Shown: piece by piece, positions 1 through 9,344 of the stretch
Position numbering within the stretch: position 1 is the first letter of the stretch
Layout: every line of letters starts with the position of its first letter
From: Bacteroidia bacterium
Lineage (GTDB): Bacteria; Bacteroidota; Bacteroidia; J057
Assembly (NCBI GenBank): GCA_041391665.1
Contig: JAWKNO010000003.1
Location: forward strand, 1,984,001 to 2,048,000
DNA length: 64,000 nt
Direction: 5' to 3'
Position numbers and translations under genes: made by a program
Notes under the pieces: model-generated
Told to the model about the DNA's origin: nothing
Seen by the model: the letters and a program-made list of their open reading frames with translations, nothing else
The model's database searches: none

Positions 1-2
1 TG

Positions 3-359
3 ACTCCCCGCACCCGGGTGCCGGAAGGGTGTACTCCTCTGCCAAGGGCAACCGACCGCATCGTGATGCCGGAGACAACGTTACCTGAAAAACGCTTTTC
101 CGTACGCTGGCACGACCTCGACCCCAACGGCCATGTCAATAATATGCTTTACTTCCAATGGGCACTGGAAGCACTTCCCGAAATATGGTCCCGACAGGGC
201 CAGGTTGCGGAAATGGACATGATCATCCGCTCAGAATGCGGACACGGCGATACCATCTTATCGAGAATCGGGCGCGAATCGGAAAAAGTATTTGTTCATG
301 AAATCGTCCAGGAAAGTGAAGGCCGAATCCTTGCCCAGGCTCGTACGGTTATGCGCTAA
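3..359 (+). CDS. Acyl-ACP thioesterase, C-terminal fragment (5' end outside window)
   Basis: The reading frame is open to the window edge, so the gene begins upstream; an internal GTG at 18 is not a credible start. The visible 119 codons contain the second hotdog half of a FatA/FatB-type acyl-ACP thioesterase, with the signature RWHDLDPNGHVNNMLYFQW, where the Asn and His residues match the catalytic Asn/His region of the family. Such enzymes release fatty acids from acyl carrier protein in the cytoplasm. Its stop overlaps the 3' end of the convergent VOC gene by about 11 bp. The family call is firm; substrate chain length cannot be judged. Confidence 0.8.
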   Translation, partial: TPRTRVPEGCTPLPRATDRIVMPETTLPEKRFSVRWHDLDPNGHVNNMLYFQWALEALPEIWSRQGQVAEMDMIIRSECGHGDTILSRIGRESEKVFVHEIVQESEGRILAQARTVMR

Positions 360-1044
360 ACAAAAACACATGCCAACCCTCTTCAGTCTCGACGATCGCA
401 TCGGAGACAACCCCGTCTTTGTTGGAAATTTCCTGGGCATAGAGTATTCCCAACTCCCTTGCCGCTGTTATTTTTCCAGCCATATCACTATCAAAATACG
501 TAACTGCCGGGTTGTTGAAAATATGGGGGCACGAACCGGGGCGATATAATCCTACCCGAATCATATCGTCGGAAAGTGTGATAAAGTTATCGGTGGCAGG
601 ATTTCCATAGGTAATGGAAAAACCCGCTTTTTGCCACCAGGCTACAGAAACATCAAAGTCTGTTGTCATCAGGCTGACTTCATAAAATGTCCCCAAAGGG
701 GTGGGGGTACCTTTCGGCGCATTGGGCATTTCGACATGGGGAGTCTGAAGAATTGTGAGGGACACACCTTCCGGAGATTGCCACTCCATCGCCCATTCGC
801 TTTCAACTTCATCAGATATACTATCGCCCACAGGCAGGGGCAAAACCGTTTCCGCAAAGTATAAAAGGCCTGCGCCGTATTCAGATTCCTCATCCAGCCG
901 AACTATTACCGTGCCGTCTGTGACCAGCGTCTGCCCGAGCAGGTCTTTGCCTAAGGGCACAAAACCAAGTTTACTGAAAAGCAGGGGCGTTTTTCTTCTG
1001 GAAAATATGGGGAGATTAATACAAACAGTATGACCAGATCTCAT
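349..1044 (-). CDS. VOC-superfamily (glyoxalase/dioxygenase-fold) protein
   Basis: This 232-residue cytoplasmic protein shows two VOC-like modules: an N-terminal one around GHTVCINLPIF and LGFVPLG, and a second beginning YEVSLMTTDFDVSVAWWQKAGF, followed by the usual TDNFITLSDDMIRVGLY strands. VOC proteins include glyoxalases, dioxygenases and antibiotic-sequestering proteins. Metal ligands are not clear here, so a catalytic role is uncertain. I start it at the ATG of MRSGHTVC because the frame's more upstream ATG at 1104 lies inside the terminator hairpin of the neighbouring gene. No operon partner is evident. Confidence 0.7.
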   Translation of the reverse strand: MRSGHTVCINLPIFSRRKTPLLFSKLGFVPLGKDLLGQTLVTDGTVIVRLDEESEYGAGLLYFAETVLPLPVGDSISDEVESEWAMEWQSPEGVSLTILQTPHVEMPNAPKGTPTPLGTFYEVSLMTTDFDVSVAWWQKAGFSITYGNPATDNFITLSDDMIRVGLYRPGSCPHIFNNPAVTYFDSDMAGKITAARELGILYAQEISNKDGVVSDAIVETEEGWHVFLFSA

Positions 1045-1068
1045 AACAAAAGCTTTGGCCAAATATAT

Positions 1069-1101
1069 AAAAAAAACGGACTGCCTTTTCGGGCAGTCCG
1101 T
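1069..1101 (-). terminator. Rho-independent terminator after the T9SS repeat protein
   Basis: A perfect 10-bp stem pairs 1076-1085 (ACGGACTGCC) with 1092-1101, with a 6-nt loop. On the minus strand it is followed by a T-run (A-run at 1069-1075). It sits 27 bp beyond the stop of the minus-strand gene ending at 1128. Confidence 0.9.
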
Positions 1102-1127
1102 CACCTTAACCTATCTTTAAGCAGGCG

Positions 1128-4100
1128 TTATTGTTTGATAATTCTGCTAACGCCAATCACATTTTGTACTTGAGTTGCACGCATGATGTACATACCGGCA
1201 GGCAGCATGGAAAGATCAACTTCCGTTTCAATCGTTCCGTCAACCGGGCGAACCTGCTGATCGAATACTACTTTACCCATCATGTCGAAGATCACAATAC
1301 CGACTGTCTCTGGTTTGGCATCCTGAATTCTGATGTTGAACATACCGTTGTTGGGGTTGGGGTAAACGGTAATGGCGGTCAGAATTTCGAGGTCTTTTTC
1401 GATAGCTGTCAGTGAACTACCCAGTGGGAAATAGCCCAGTTCGTCCATCAGAGTCCAGCAGGAAGCCCAGAAGTCTGTATCATTGCTGAAAGCACCTTTA
1501 AAAGGAACCGCTGTGAAGAAGTTATCGCCAGCAGGCAGTGCAGCCAGGTTCTGGTAAGCAGGTCCCTGGTTGGAAGGACGAGGGTCGAGCATTTCGTCGT
1601 TGGTCCAGCTAAGAGAGGGGAAGAGCGGGTCAGCCATTACGTTGTTTGCGGTGCCAAAGTAAGCAGTAATATCAGCTTTTGCATTGTCAACCGTTGTTGT
1701 AGAATCTCCCACAGAGATACCCCCAAAGCTCAAAGCTGAGATTGTAAATCCTTTGGAAGCATCATTGCCGGCAACATTCCAGAAGATATTGTTTTCCAGT
1801 TTGAGCAAGCCGTCCTGATACATTTTGTAGCTGTCGTCGCTGTTTCCAAGGATTTCGATATCCACGCCCCGGCCAAATTCAGTGAAGATGGAGTTGCGGT
1901 AGATACCACCGGCATTGTCGCGGAAAGTAACCGCACGACCGCTGCCTGTACCACTACGACCTATATAAGTAGCGTTGTAGATAGTAGGCGTTGCAAATGG
2001 CTGACCTAGCTCAGGATCAGTACCCCCATCATGCTCACCACCGCGGTCAGAACCTGCGGAGTCAGACTGGAAAGCAACCCAGAACTGGCCTTTTCCGCGG
2101 AATCCTTCATCGTAGTCATAAGAGTCATCACCACAATAAGCAGCGATCAGGTATTTGGTCTGAACAGTTCCGCCGAAAAACTCATATCCGTCATCTGCAT
2201 TGAAAATAACTTCGATGTGATCTACAATGGTTCCGGAACCTACACCGCCAAAAGTCATACCGTTGATTTCATTACCTGCACCAATATCAGTACCGCCATG
2301 GCGAACAGAGATATAGCTCAGGTGACCAGAGTTATCTTCGTCATTCCATGAATCGGGAATGGTGTCGCCATTGGTGTCGATCGCACCGTAAAGACCGCGT
2401 GGTTCAGTGGTAGGAATACCTTCGATAGCAGATTGACCGGGAGAGGAGTTGATCTGGGCATTTCCCAGAAGGATCACCCCACCCCAAAGACCGGTAGTGT
2501 TCAAAGGAATATCAAAAGGATTAGTAACGTCGTCTGCCTCGCCAGTAAAGATGATGGGATCTTCACAGGTACCGATAGCATTGATATATCCACCACGGGC
2601 AACGATCAGGGCAGATGCATCAGATGCCTGACCAGGTTTGCCTTTGATTACGGTTCCAGCTTCGATGTTGAGGGTATCACCGCTATTGACAAATACAAAC
2701 CCATCGAGAAGGTAGGTATTATTGCTGGTCCATGTGGTGGTGCCTGTACCGGAACCGTTGTCTGTTATGGTAACAGTACCTTCGGTAAAATCGGGGAAAT
2801 AACCCATTTCGTCGAGCAGGGTCCAACCCAACGCCCAGCTATCTGAAGAAGAGCTGAAGGCACCTTTATAGTTAACTGGTGTGAAAAATTTATTATTCGG
2901 ATAAGAAGCAAGGTTATCGTAAGCGGCACTGCCCGGAAGTGGTCTTGGATCGAGCAGACCAGACTGGGATTCACGGGAGATAGAGCGAAAACGTGGGTTA
3001 GCCACATCGTTTCCACCGCTTACAAAATATGACTGAAGATCTGATTTCGCGGCATCTACAATAGCAGTAGAGTCAGGAATGCTGATCCCGCCAAAGCTGG
3101 CAGCAGTGATAGTAAATCCTTTGGAGGGGTCATTGCCGGCAACATTCCAGAAGAGGTTGTTTTCCAGTTTCAGCAGACCATCCTGATACATTTTGTAGCT
3201 GTCGTCGCTGCCTCCCAGGATTTCGATATCAATACCTCTGCCATACTCGGTGAAGATAGAGTTGCGATAGATACCGCCGGCATTGTCGCGGAAGGTAATC
3301 GCACGGCCACTCCCTGCTCCACCGCGTCCGATATACGTAACATTGTAAATGGTAGGGGTTGCAAAAGGCTGCCCAAGCTCGGGGTCAGTGCCACCGTCAT
3401 GCTCACCACCGCGGTCAGAACCAGCAGAGTCAGACTGAACAGCAAACCAGAACTGACCTCTTCCGCGGAAACCTTCGTCATAGTCAAACGCATCATCGCC
3501 ACAGAAAGCTGCAATCAAATGGCTTGCCTGAACGGTTCCACCAAAAAATTCAAATCCGTCATCTGCGTTGAAGATAACTTCTACGTGGTCAATTTTTGTA
3601 CCGGCACCTACACCGCCAAGTGAAAGACCGTTGATTTCGTTTCCGGCACCAATATCGGTACCGCCGTAACGAATGGAGCAATAGGTAAATACACCAGAGT
3701 TATCCAGATCATTCCATGAATCGGGAATGGTATCGCCATTGGTGTCGATAGCTCCGTAAAGACCACGGGTCTCTGTGGTAGGAATACCTTCGATAGCCGA
3801 CTCACCGGGAGAGGAGTTGAGTTGTGCGTTTCCGAGGATGATCACACCGCCCCATAGACCGGTAGTGTTTTCGGGAATGTCAAACGGGTTGGTTACATCA
3901 TCAGCTTCTGCTGTGAAAATGATGGGTTCTGCAGCAGTACCCTGAGCCATAATTTTACCCCCGCGGGCAACAATCAGGGCAGAAGCATCGGTAGTCTGAC
4001 CAGGTTTGCCTTTTACGACGGTCCCGGCTTCGATGGTCAGTATTTGACCAGAGTTGACGAATACGAACCCATCAAGGATGTAGGTTGTGTCATTTGACCA

Positions 4101-4208
4101 GGTAACTGTGCCTGTTCCGTTTCCATTGTCAGTGATGGTTTTGGTTGTTTGACCATGTACCATACCCACAAACAGAAAGGCAATAACTAAAGCATAGAGG
4201 TTTTTCAT
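1128..4208 (-). CDS. Secreted T9SS-sorted protein with two tandem beta-helix-like units
   Basis: This 1026-residue protein has a signal peptide (residues 1-20, ending VHGQ). Two homologous units follow, at about 22-475 and 476-930. Each opens with TITDNG.GTGT, carries LIVARGG and PIIF(T)(A/G)EADDVTNPFDIP, and contains the DNAGGIYRNSIFTE segment, suggesting a right-handed beta-helix. The C-terminal ~80 residues (VYPNPNNGMFNIRI ... GMYIMRA) are a type A T9SS sorting domain, so the protein is expected outside the cell or on its surface. It lies directly downstream of a TonB-dependent receptor gene, a pairing common in Bacteroidota, and may capture or process that receptor's substrate. No catalytic motif is recognised. 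An 11-bp-phased box array lies upstream. Confidence 0.85.
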   Translation of the reverse strand: MKNLYALVIAFLFVGMVHGQTTKTITDNGNGTGTVTWSNDTTYILDGFVFVNSGQILTIEAGTVVKGKPGQTTDASALIVARGGKIMAQGTAAEPIIFTAEADDVTNPFDIPENTTGLWGGVIILGNAQLNSSPGESAIEGIPTTETRGLYGAIDTNGDTIPDSWNDLDNSGVFTYCSIRYGGTDIGAGNEINGLSLGGVGAGTKIDHVEVIFNADDGFEFFGGTVQASHLIAAFCGDDAFDYDEGFRGRGQFWFAVQSDSAGSDRGGEHDGGTDPELGQPFATPTIYNVTYIGRGGAGSGRAITFRDNAGGIYRNSIFTEYGRGIDIEILGGSDDSYKMYQDGLLKLENNLFWNVAGNDPSKGFTITAASFGGISIPDSTAIVDAAKSDLQSYFVSGGNDVANPRFRSISRESQSGLLDPRPLPGSAAYDNLASYPNNKFFTPVNYKGAFSSSSDSWALGWTLLDEMGYFPDFTEGTVTITDNGSGTGTTTWTSNNTYLLDGFVFVNSGDTLNIEAGTVIKGKPGQASDASALIVARGGYINAIGTCEDPIIFTGEADDVTNPFDIPLNTTGLWGGVILLGNAQINSSPGQSAIEGIPTTEPRGLYGAIDTNGDTIPDSWNDEDNSGHLSYISVRHGGTDIGAGNEINGMTFGGVGSGTIVDHIEVIFNADDGYEFFGGTVQTKYLIAAYCGDDSYDYDEGFRGKGQFWVAFQSDSAGSDRGGEHDGGTDPELGQPFATPTIYNATYIGRSGTGSGRAVTFRDNAGGIYRNSIFTEFGRGVDIEILGNSDDSYKMYQDGLLKLENNIFWNVAGNDASKGFTISALSFGGISVGDSTTTVDNAKADITAYFGTANNVMADPLFPSLSWTNDEMLDPRPSNQGPAYQNLAALPAGDNFFTAVPFKGAFSNDTDFWASCWTLMDELGYFPLGSSLTAIEKDLEILTAITVYPNPNNGMFNIRIQDAKPETVGIVIFDMMGKVVFDQQVRPVDGTIETEVDLSMLPAGMYIMRATQVQNVIGVSRIIKQ
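1420..4145 (-). repeat. Intragenic tandem duplication, two ~1.36-kb units
   Basis: The coding DNA of the T9SS protein contains two units, roughly 4145-2781 and 2780-1420. They remain alike at nucleotide level over long blocks: for example the segment around 3179-3215 matches that around 1810-1846 nearly base for base. This points to a duplication younger, or more homogenised, than protein similarity alone would imply. Confidence 0.8.
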
Positions 4209-4289
4209 TTTGCCAGGTTTGATAAGGATAATAATAAAAATCAGGTGAGATGGTTTAATTCATTCACATCGCAAAGCAACCCATTGGAA

Positions 4290-4372
4290 GTTAAGGTAAC
4301 TTAATGACCGGTTGAAGTTTTGATTACCAAACCGTTAAGCAGGTGTGAGTTTTATATTAACCACAGGTTAAG
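4290..4372 (-). promoter_or_regulatory. Pho-box-like array of 11-bp-phased repeats
   Basis: On the plus strand GTTAAG occurs at 4290, 4334 and 4367. Looser matches fall on the same 11-bp register at 4323 (ATTACC) and 4356 (ATTAAC). Read on the minus strand these are CTTAAC units phased by one helical turn, about 80-165 bp upstream of the start at 4208. PhoB and PhoP bind 11-bp direct repeats (TTAACA-like for Bacillus PhoP). Regulation by a Pho-type response regulator is inference. Confidence 0.5.
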
Positions 4373-4406
4373 AGCATCCGTTATTTCATACCCAAATTAC
4401 ATTAAT

Positions 4407-4432
4407 AAAAAACCCCCGAAAATTTCCGGGGG
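4407..4432 (-). terminator. Rho-independent terminator after the TonB-dependent receptor gene
   Basis: The stem CCCCCG (4413-4418) pairs with CGGGGG (4427-4432), and the A-run at 4407-4412 gives a T-run on the minus strand. It sits 28 bp past the stop at 4460 and separates the receptor transcript from the next gene. Confidence 0.85.
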
Positions 4433-4459
4433 TCGCATAAATGCTCATTTTATGTCGCC

Positions 4460-7345
4460 TTACAGGCTGTACGATACTCCCAGAGAAAATGATCTGCCTA
4501 AACGATAGTTCTGGAAAATGTATTCTGTCTCTTTGTAAACCTGGGTTTGTTTGTAGTCAGGATTCAGGAGGTTATTGGCGCGAACGGTAACCGAAAGTCC
4601 GTACTTGATCGTTTTGGATAGAGAGAAGTTCAACAGGCCACGGGGCTGCTCATATACATCAGGGTTAACACCGCCCACCAGCACCAGGCGCTGGCCAAAC
4701 ACATTGTAGTTCAGACTTGCTTTTAACCCCAGTGAATCGTTGAGATAGGCTACCTCGCCATTCACTGCGTAAGGAGACTGACCAAATACAGGACGGGTTC
4801 TTGAGCGGGTAGGATCGACGTCAATCATTTTTTGATATTCATCATTGGCAATATCTACTTCTGAGTAAATCAGCGAGAAGTTGCCACCTACCTGGAGGTT
4901 TTTCAGCAAGGAGTTAGGGGCAATAAAGCCTAAGTTTTTACGAAGTTCAAACTCTACACCATAAGCCATTCCTTCAGCAACGTTGCGGTATGTAAGTTCA
5001 GTGTTGGCCGCCTGGGGAACCAGTACTTTTTCGATGGGGTTATTAAAATGTTTGTAAAAACCACTCACCGAGATCAATTCTCCGGGGGTAGGGTACCACT
5101 CCAGACGCAGGTCGTAATTGTCAATCAGCGTACGGGTAAGGTTGGGGTTACCCACCAGGTTGTAATCTCCGACGAAGTCAAAAGAAACAAAAGGCGCAAA
5201 CTCGCGGAAGGTAGGCCTTGCAATGGTTCTGGCAAAACTACCGCGAAGGTTCAGATCCTCTCTGACTTTATACAGTGAGCTGATGGCAGGTAAAATATCA
5301 TTCAGATTAATATTACCTGAATCGACCCTAGCATCCTGAGAAAGGGTTTCAATTCTGGTTCCTTCATATCGTGCGCCACCCACAAATTTAAGTCTCTCGC
5401 TTACTGGCAGTTCGATCATTGCATAAGCGGCCTGCACACGCTCTAAACCGCTATATCTGTTGCGAAGCTCAGATACATCTTCTACGGTATTTCTGTAATT
5501 TACCTGATAATAGGTATTGCCGCGGAAAGTGATGGTATCGATGAATACGCCGGTATTTGCCGGGCCAAAAAAGGCATCAGGATCACCTCCGTAATTTGCA
5601 CTCTTATTTCCCTGGCTGACCAGATAGCGGTTTTCAGAGAAAGTGCGGTCTTTAGTCGTGTAAGCGCCGCCAAACTTGATTTTTGCCTGAAGTTCTTTCC
5701 AGATGTCAACCGGAAGTTCAAAGTTTAGCTTTGCATCGTTGTTGGTTTCATCGAGATCGCGGAAAAAGCGCGTAGGCTCCGGATAAAGGTTAGCCTGAAG
5801 ATCGTAGGTTCTGGTTTCTCCGTTTATCGTATAATCGTTGCTGAAAAACCGAAGATCTGGTTCACTCTGCAGAGAATGCGAAGTGGAAAGAATCCAGTAA
5901 GCATTGAGTTTGCCGAAGGCATGGTCGCCCTGTACCTGATAAATATCTATCGAACGCTGGAGATAGCTAAGCACACGGGTTTGGAAAATAAGCCCTACAG
6001 CATCCAGCGGAATAGGGCCTTCCAGTGTTTTGGCGCCTGAAGTACCGCTTTGGTTGTGCATCAGGTTTACACCTATTTTATGTTTGTCGAAAGGTTTGTA
6101 GGAAAGTTTTACAAGACCGCCCCACAATACTTCTTCCGTACCGCTAACCACACCATGCTCTCTTTCGTTGGTCAACCGGTCGGAGATGACACCATCTCTC
6201 GCCGAACTTGTGTTTTTCCAGCGTGCTACTTTTCCGTCGTCATAGGCATTGTATTCGGTGCGGTAAGAAAGGCTAGCGATATAACCAAACGGTCTGCCAA
6301 AAAGCAGGTTCTGGTTGCCGAGGGAAAACTGATAGTTTTGCCCCAGTGGAGACTTTCTGGTAGAAGGGATCATCCCGGTTTTAAAAGAATTGCTTACCCG
6401 GTTGATGGTATTGATATCTTCAAGGTTACTTACGTTAAATGTTTTTTCAGGAATACTTCCGGAAAGGCCAGCGATTTCGGAAGGCAGTGCCCGGGTACCG
6501 TCGTCGCGTCCCTGCCAGTCTTTCTTTCCGGTTTCGTAGGTCAGGAAGTTGTCGATCAGGTTGGCCTGTGGGTTGTAGGTTGCCGAAGCAGAAAAGTTGA
6601 TCCGAAGGCGATCGGGAAAATCTTTGGTGATTACATTTACCAGGCCTCCGGAGAAGTTGGCAGGCAGGTCAGGGGTAAATGTTTTATAAACCACGATATT
6701 GTCGATCAGCTGGGAAGGAAAAATATCCAACTGAACCGCGTTGCGGTTGGGGTCAAGGCTGGGGATAGCCGCTCCATTTAACAGGGTATTGGAATAGCGG
6801 TCTCCAAGTCCGCGGATATACACATACTTTCCGCCTTCGACGGTTACACCTGTCACCCTTGACATAGCAGAAGCGGCATCGTTGTCGCCGGTACGTTTGA
6901 TCAGGTCATTGGAGATACCGTCCATGGTATTCAGCGAAGTGCGTTTCACATTGTATAGTGTAACCGTACTTGCCTGGTTGCGTTTGGCAGTGATTTCCAC
7001 TTTCAGATCCTCGCGGGTAGCAAGGCTTTCAAAAAGGAGGGTTTCATTATAGATAACTGCACCCTCTTCAACCGTTACCTCCAGCGTATCATTCACAAAT
7101 GATACATAAGAGATAATCATCGAATAGGTACCTGCTTCTGCTTTTATCGTATAGCTACCTTCTATATCAGTGTAAGCACCACCTTTCACCTGATCCGCCT
7201 GAATCAGACGTACTGTAGCACCGAGAAGAACCTCCCCGGTCTGTCCATTCGTTACTTTTCCACGAATCGTACCCGGAGCTGCCACAAGTGAGTGGAGTGA
7301 AAGTACGCTGCAAAAAACCAGAGATAGAATAAATTTGAAATTCAT
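4460..7345 (-). CDS. TonB-dependent outer-membrane receptor
   Basis: The 961-residue protein has a signal peptide (1-22, LVAA), then a carboxypeptidase regulatory-like beta-sandwich (about 24-105, GTIRGKVTNGQTGEVLLGATV). A plug domain follows (about 125-245, with SNDLIKRTGDNDAASAMSRV, YVYIRGLGDRYSNTLLNG, FSGGLVNVITK), then a long beta-barrel ending in aromatic FSLGVSYSL, a typical outer-membrane C-terminus. Such receptors import bound substrates using TonB-ExbBD energy. No SusD partner is nearby; the neighbour is the T9SS-secreted repeat protein. Both genes carry 11-bp-phased GTTAAG boxes upstream, suggesting co-regulation, possibly by phosphate. The substrate is unknown. Confidence 0.93.
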   Translation of the reverse strand: MNFKFILSLVFCSVLSLHSLVAAPGTIRGKVTNGQTGEVLLGATVRLIQADQVKGGAYTDIEGSYTIKAEAGTYSMIISYVSFVNDTLEVTVEEGAVIYNETLLFESLATREDLKVEITAKRNQASTVTLYNVKRTSLNTMDGISNDLIKRTGDNDAASAMSRVTGVTVEGGKYVYIRGLGDRYSNTLLNGAAIPSLDPNRNAVQLDIFPSQLIDNIVVYKTFTPDLPANFSGGLVNVITKDFPDRLRINFSASATYNPQANLIDNFLTYETGKKDWQGRDDGTRALPSEIAGLSGSIPEKTFNVSNLEDINTINRVSNSFKTGMIPSTRKSPLGQNYQFSLGNQNLLFGRPFGYIASLSYRTEYNAYDDGKVARWKNTSSARDGVISDRLTNEREHGVVSGTEEVLWGGLVKLSYKPFDKHKIGVNLMHNQSGTSGAKTLEGPIPLDAVGLIFQTRVLSYLQRSIDIYQVQGDHAFGKLNAYWILSTSHSLQSEPDLRFFSNDYTINGETRTYDLQANLYPEPTRFFRDLDETNNDAKLNFELPVDIWKELQAKIKFGGAYTTKDRTFSENRYLVSQGNKSANYGGDPDAFFGPANTGVFIDTITFRGNTYYQVNYRNTVEDVSELRNRYSGLERVQAAYAMIELPVSERLKFVGGARYEGTRIETLSQDARVDSGNINLNDILPAISSLYKVREDLNLRGSFARTIARPTFREFAPFVSFDFVGDYNLVGNPNLTRTLIDNYDLRLEWYPTPGELISVSGFYKHFNNPIEKVLVPQAANTELTYRNVAEGMAYGVEFELRKNLGFIAPNSLLKNLQVGGNFSLIYSEVDIANDEYQKMIDVDPTRSRTRPVFGQSPYAVNGEVAYLNDSLGLKASLNYNVFGQRLVLVGGVNPDVYEQPRGLLNFSLSKTIKYGLSVTVRANNLLNPDYKQTQVYKETEYIFQNYRLGRSFSLGVSYSL

Positions 7346-7399
7346 GTAGATATTATTTCGATTATCGGCTACAAATTTCGTTGCAGGCGATAACCTGAA

Positions 7400-7459
7400 G
7401 TTGACCGCAATGTTAAGTATTGGTTAAGCAGAATAAGCGTATGTTAAGAGATTGTGAAC
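7400..7459 (-). promoter_or_regulatory. Pho-box-like direct repeats upstream of the TonB-dependent receptor
   Basis: Plus-strand GTTAAG at 7412 and 7423 are exactly 11 bp apart. A second pair, GTTAAG at 7443 and GTGAAC at 7454, is also 11 bp apart, and GTTGAC lies at 7400. Read on the minus strand these are CTTAAC-type repeats 55-115 bp upstream of the receptor start. They match the motif and phasing found before the neighbouring gene. Confidence 0.5.
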
Positions 7460-7557
7460 GAAATATGAGGCATCTGCGATTTTTTCCAATACAAATTGGA
7501 GTGATTTACAAACACCTAACATTTGATTAACATTTGCTTTTTTTAGAGAAACCCGAC

Positions 7558-8100
7558 TTACCTCCTGAGGATCGCCCGCTGCATAGTAGTAACCGGGTAA
7601 TTGAGGATTTCGTCCACCTCCTCTGCTTCTTCACCGGTAAGCCGGGGACTGGCTTTGCTCCCGGCAAAAATCTCAAACCTGATATGATCTGATTCGAATA
7701 TATAATTGACCAGCAACAGGGTGTTGTCTACCGAAAAACGACAACTCAGCACATTGCCCAGCAACCAGGCATCCAGCTTGATTGAGTTTTTTTCGTCAAT
7801 CAAAAAATGGCCCTTTTCTCTTTCGACGACGGACAATTCATATTCCCGCACATCTGGTTTTTCAACCTGATAGATGATGGTCCACTTCCAGATTCCGGCA
7901 CTGTCTGCTGGTAAAATATGTAATTCCATTGGCAGGGTTTGCACTTTTCCTTTAGCGGTGGAGATCTCCAGTTCGCCCGACCATTTGCCTGTCCATTTTT
8001 CGGGAAAATCAGCCATTAGCGTGTCCTGGGCAACCATTCCGCCAAACCAGACTGTCAAAATCAGCCAAAGGAAATACCGGATAATATTATCTATGCTCAT
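7558..8100 (-). CDS. Small secreted protein of unknown function, lipocalin-like pattern
   Basis: This 180-residue protein has an N-terminal hydrophobic signal (about 8-24, FLWLILTVWFGGMVAQ) followed by alternating beta-rich stretches (KWTGKWSGELEI, ELHIL, WKWTIIYQ, YELSVVE, GHFLID, IKLDAWLLGNVLSCRF). The pattern suggests a small beta-barrel. I recognise no named family. It starts with an ATGA overlap on the stop of the ankyrin gene, so the two are likely translated together at the end of the sigma-factor operon. Confidence 0.75.
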   Translation of the reverse strand: MSIDNIIRYFLWLILTVWFGGMVAQDTLMADFPEKWTGKWSGELEISTAKGKVQTLPMELHILPADSAGIWKWTIIYQVEKPDVREYELSVVEREKGHFLIDEKNSIKLDAWLLGNVLSCRFSVDNTLLLVNYIFESDHIRFEIFAGSKASPRLTGEEAEEVDEILNYPVTTMQRAILRR

Positions 8101-9317
8101 CCTTTCAGAAGTTGAACAATTTCATAAAACTCCTTGGCCAGTGCCAGGTCGCTGGCTGTTTCGCCGTTTTCATTGGTGGCCGAAGGATCTGCACCTGCGG
8201 AGACAAGTAAAGCGACCAGTTCGCGATGACCTGTGGCCGCTGCTTCCAGCAGTGCCTGGTTGAGATAACCGGTAATTTCTCCGGCGGTCTCCCCGGGAGT
8301 TTCTTCAGGCTTTCGCGCAAGTAATGCAGTGACGCGGTTGCCGGCGGTCCGAAGTTCGATCATCAACTGTAGCGTACGGCGGATTTGTTCCTGCAACCAC
8401 AGAATCGCCTTCTCATTGGCTGGGCTCGTGGCATTCTCTGTGCGGAGAAAATCAAGATTGATCTGTTCAATCATGGCTTTGCTCTTCTGCTCTACCTGCT
8501 GCAGGTTGGTCGTGGCACCGATCGATTCCAGTATGCCTTCCGCCAGGCCGATCAACAGCGAACCCAACTGTGGCAACTGCCCGATGATTCCTTCATTCAT
8601 GGAAAGAAAGGGCAATACCAGTCCGGAAAGGGAAAGTCCCGGCAGGGAAATATTGGCTGTCCCACTGGATTTGTCTTTTATGCCTCTGCGCGCCAGGGCG
8701 TCTTTCAGCATTTGAGAGATACGGGAGTTGCCGTGATAACGGTCTAGCACGGTCTGCCCGGAATCGTCTTTTACCATCGGATCGGCGCCTGCCTGCAACA
8801 GGGATTTGACGATACCAATGCGGGCCTGGTCCACAGCGAGCATAAGGGGGGTAAGGCCGTTTTGATTAACAACATCTACATTCGCCCCCATATCGATGAT
8901 TTTTCGGCAAAATGTTGTATTTCCTTCTCTTACCGCCTTAAACAGCGCAGTTTCACCGTCCCGATCTACCATATCCAACTCCGGATCCTGCTCTATGAGA
9001 AGGGAAAAAATATGCCGGTTTCCACTTTCAATGGCTTTCATCAGCGGGGTGCGACCATCTTTGTCCTGCGCGTCGATATTCGCTTTGGCATCAATGAGCA
9101 TAGAGACCACGTGAAGATCGCCTTTCCGGATAGCGAGGGAAAGTGCCGGCAGACCTTTAGGCGTGCGGGCATCGGGGGAAATACGATCTTTCAGGAGAAT
9201 TTCGAGTGCCTGTCGATTGGTTTCTTCCACAGCAGCCAGGAGGCCGGCTTCATCGAAAGAGCCGACCATTCGAATGACTTTACGTCTGCGAAAATATATC
9301 CGGATACTGCGGAGCAT
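8097..9317 (-). CDS. Ankyrin-repeat protein
   Basis: The 406-residue protein has no signal peptide. About five or six ankyrin repeats occupy residues ~20-215 (for example DKDGRTPLMKAIESGNRHIFSLLIEQ and NQNGLTPLMLAVDQARIGIVKSLLQAGAD). A middle part (~216-330) without repeats follows, then one or two further repeats at ~345-405 (LNQALLEAAATGHRELVALLVSAGADPSATNENGETASDLAL). Ankyrin arrays mediate protein-protein contacts, so this is probably a cytoplasmic adaptor. It lies 27 bp after the anti-sigma-like gene and overlaps the next gene by ATGA, placing it in the sigma operon. Confidence 0.88.
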   Translation of the reverse strand: MLRSIRIYFRRRKVIRMVGSFDEAGLLAAVEETNRQALEILLKDRISPDARTPKGLPALSLAIRKGDLHVVSMLIDAKANIDAQDKDGRTPLMKAIESGNRHIFSLLIEQDPELDMVDRDGETALFKAVREGNTTFCRKIIDMGANVDVVNQNGLTPLMLAVDQARIGIVKSLLQAGADPMVKDDSGQTVLDRYHGNSRISQMLKDALARRGIKDKSSGTANISLPGLSLSGLVLPFLSMNEGIIGQLPQLGSLLIGLAEGILESIGATTNLQQVEQKSKAMIEQINLDFLRTENATSPANEKAILWLQEQIRRTLQLMIELRTAGNRVTALLARKPEETPGETAGEITGYLNQALLEAAATGHRELVALLVSAGADPSATNENGETASDLALAKEFYEIVQLLKG

Positions 9318-9344
9318 ACTGCAATTTACACTTTTTTTAATTGC

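Noticed and set aside
1045..1104. Upstream start (ATG at 1104) for the VOC gene
   Set aside because: It would place the first codons inside the terminator of the preceding gene; the ATG at 1044 fits the fold start.
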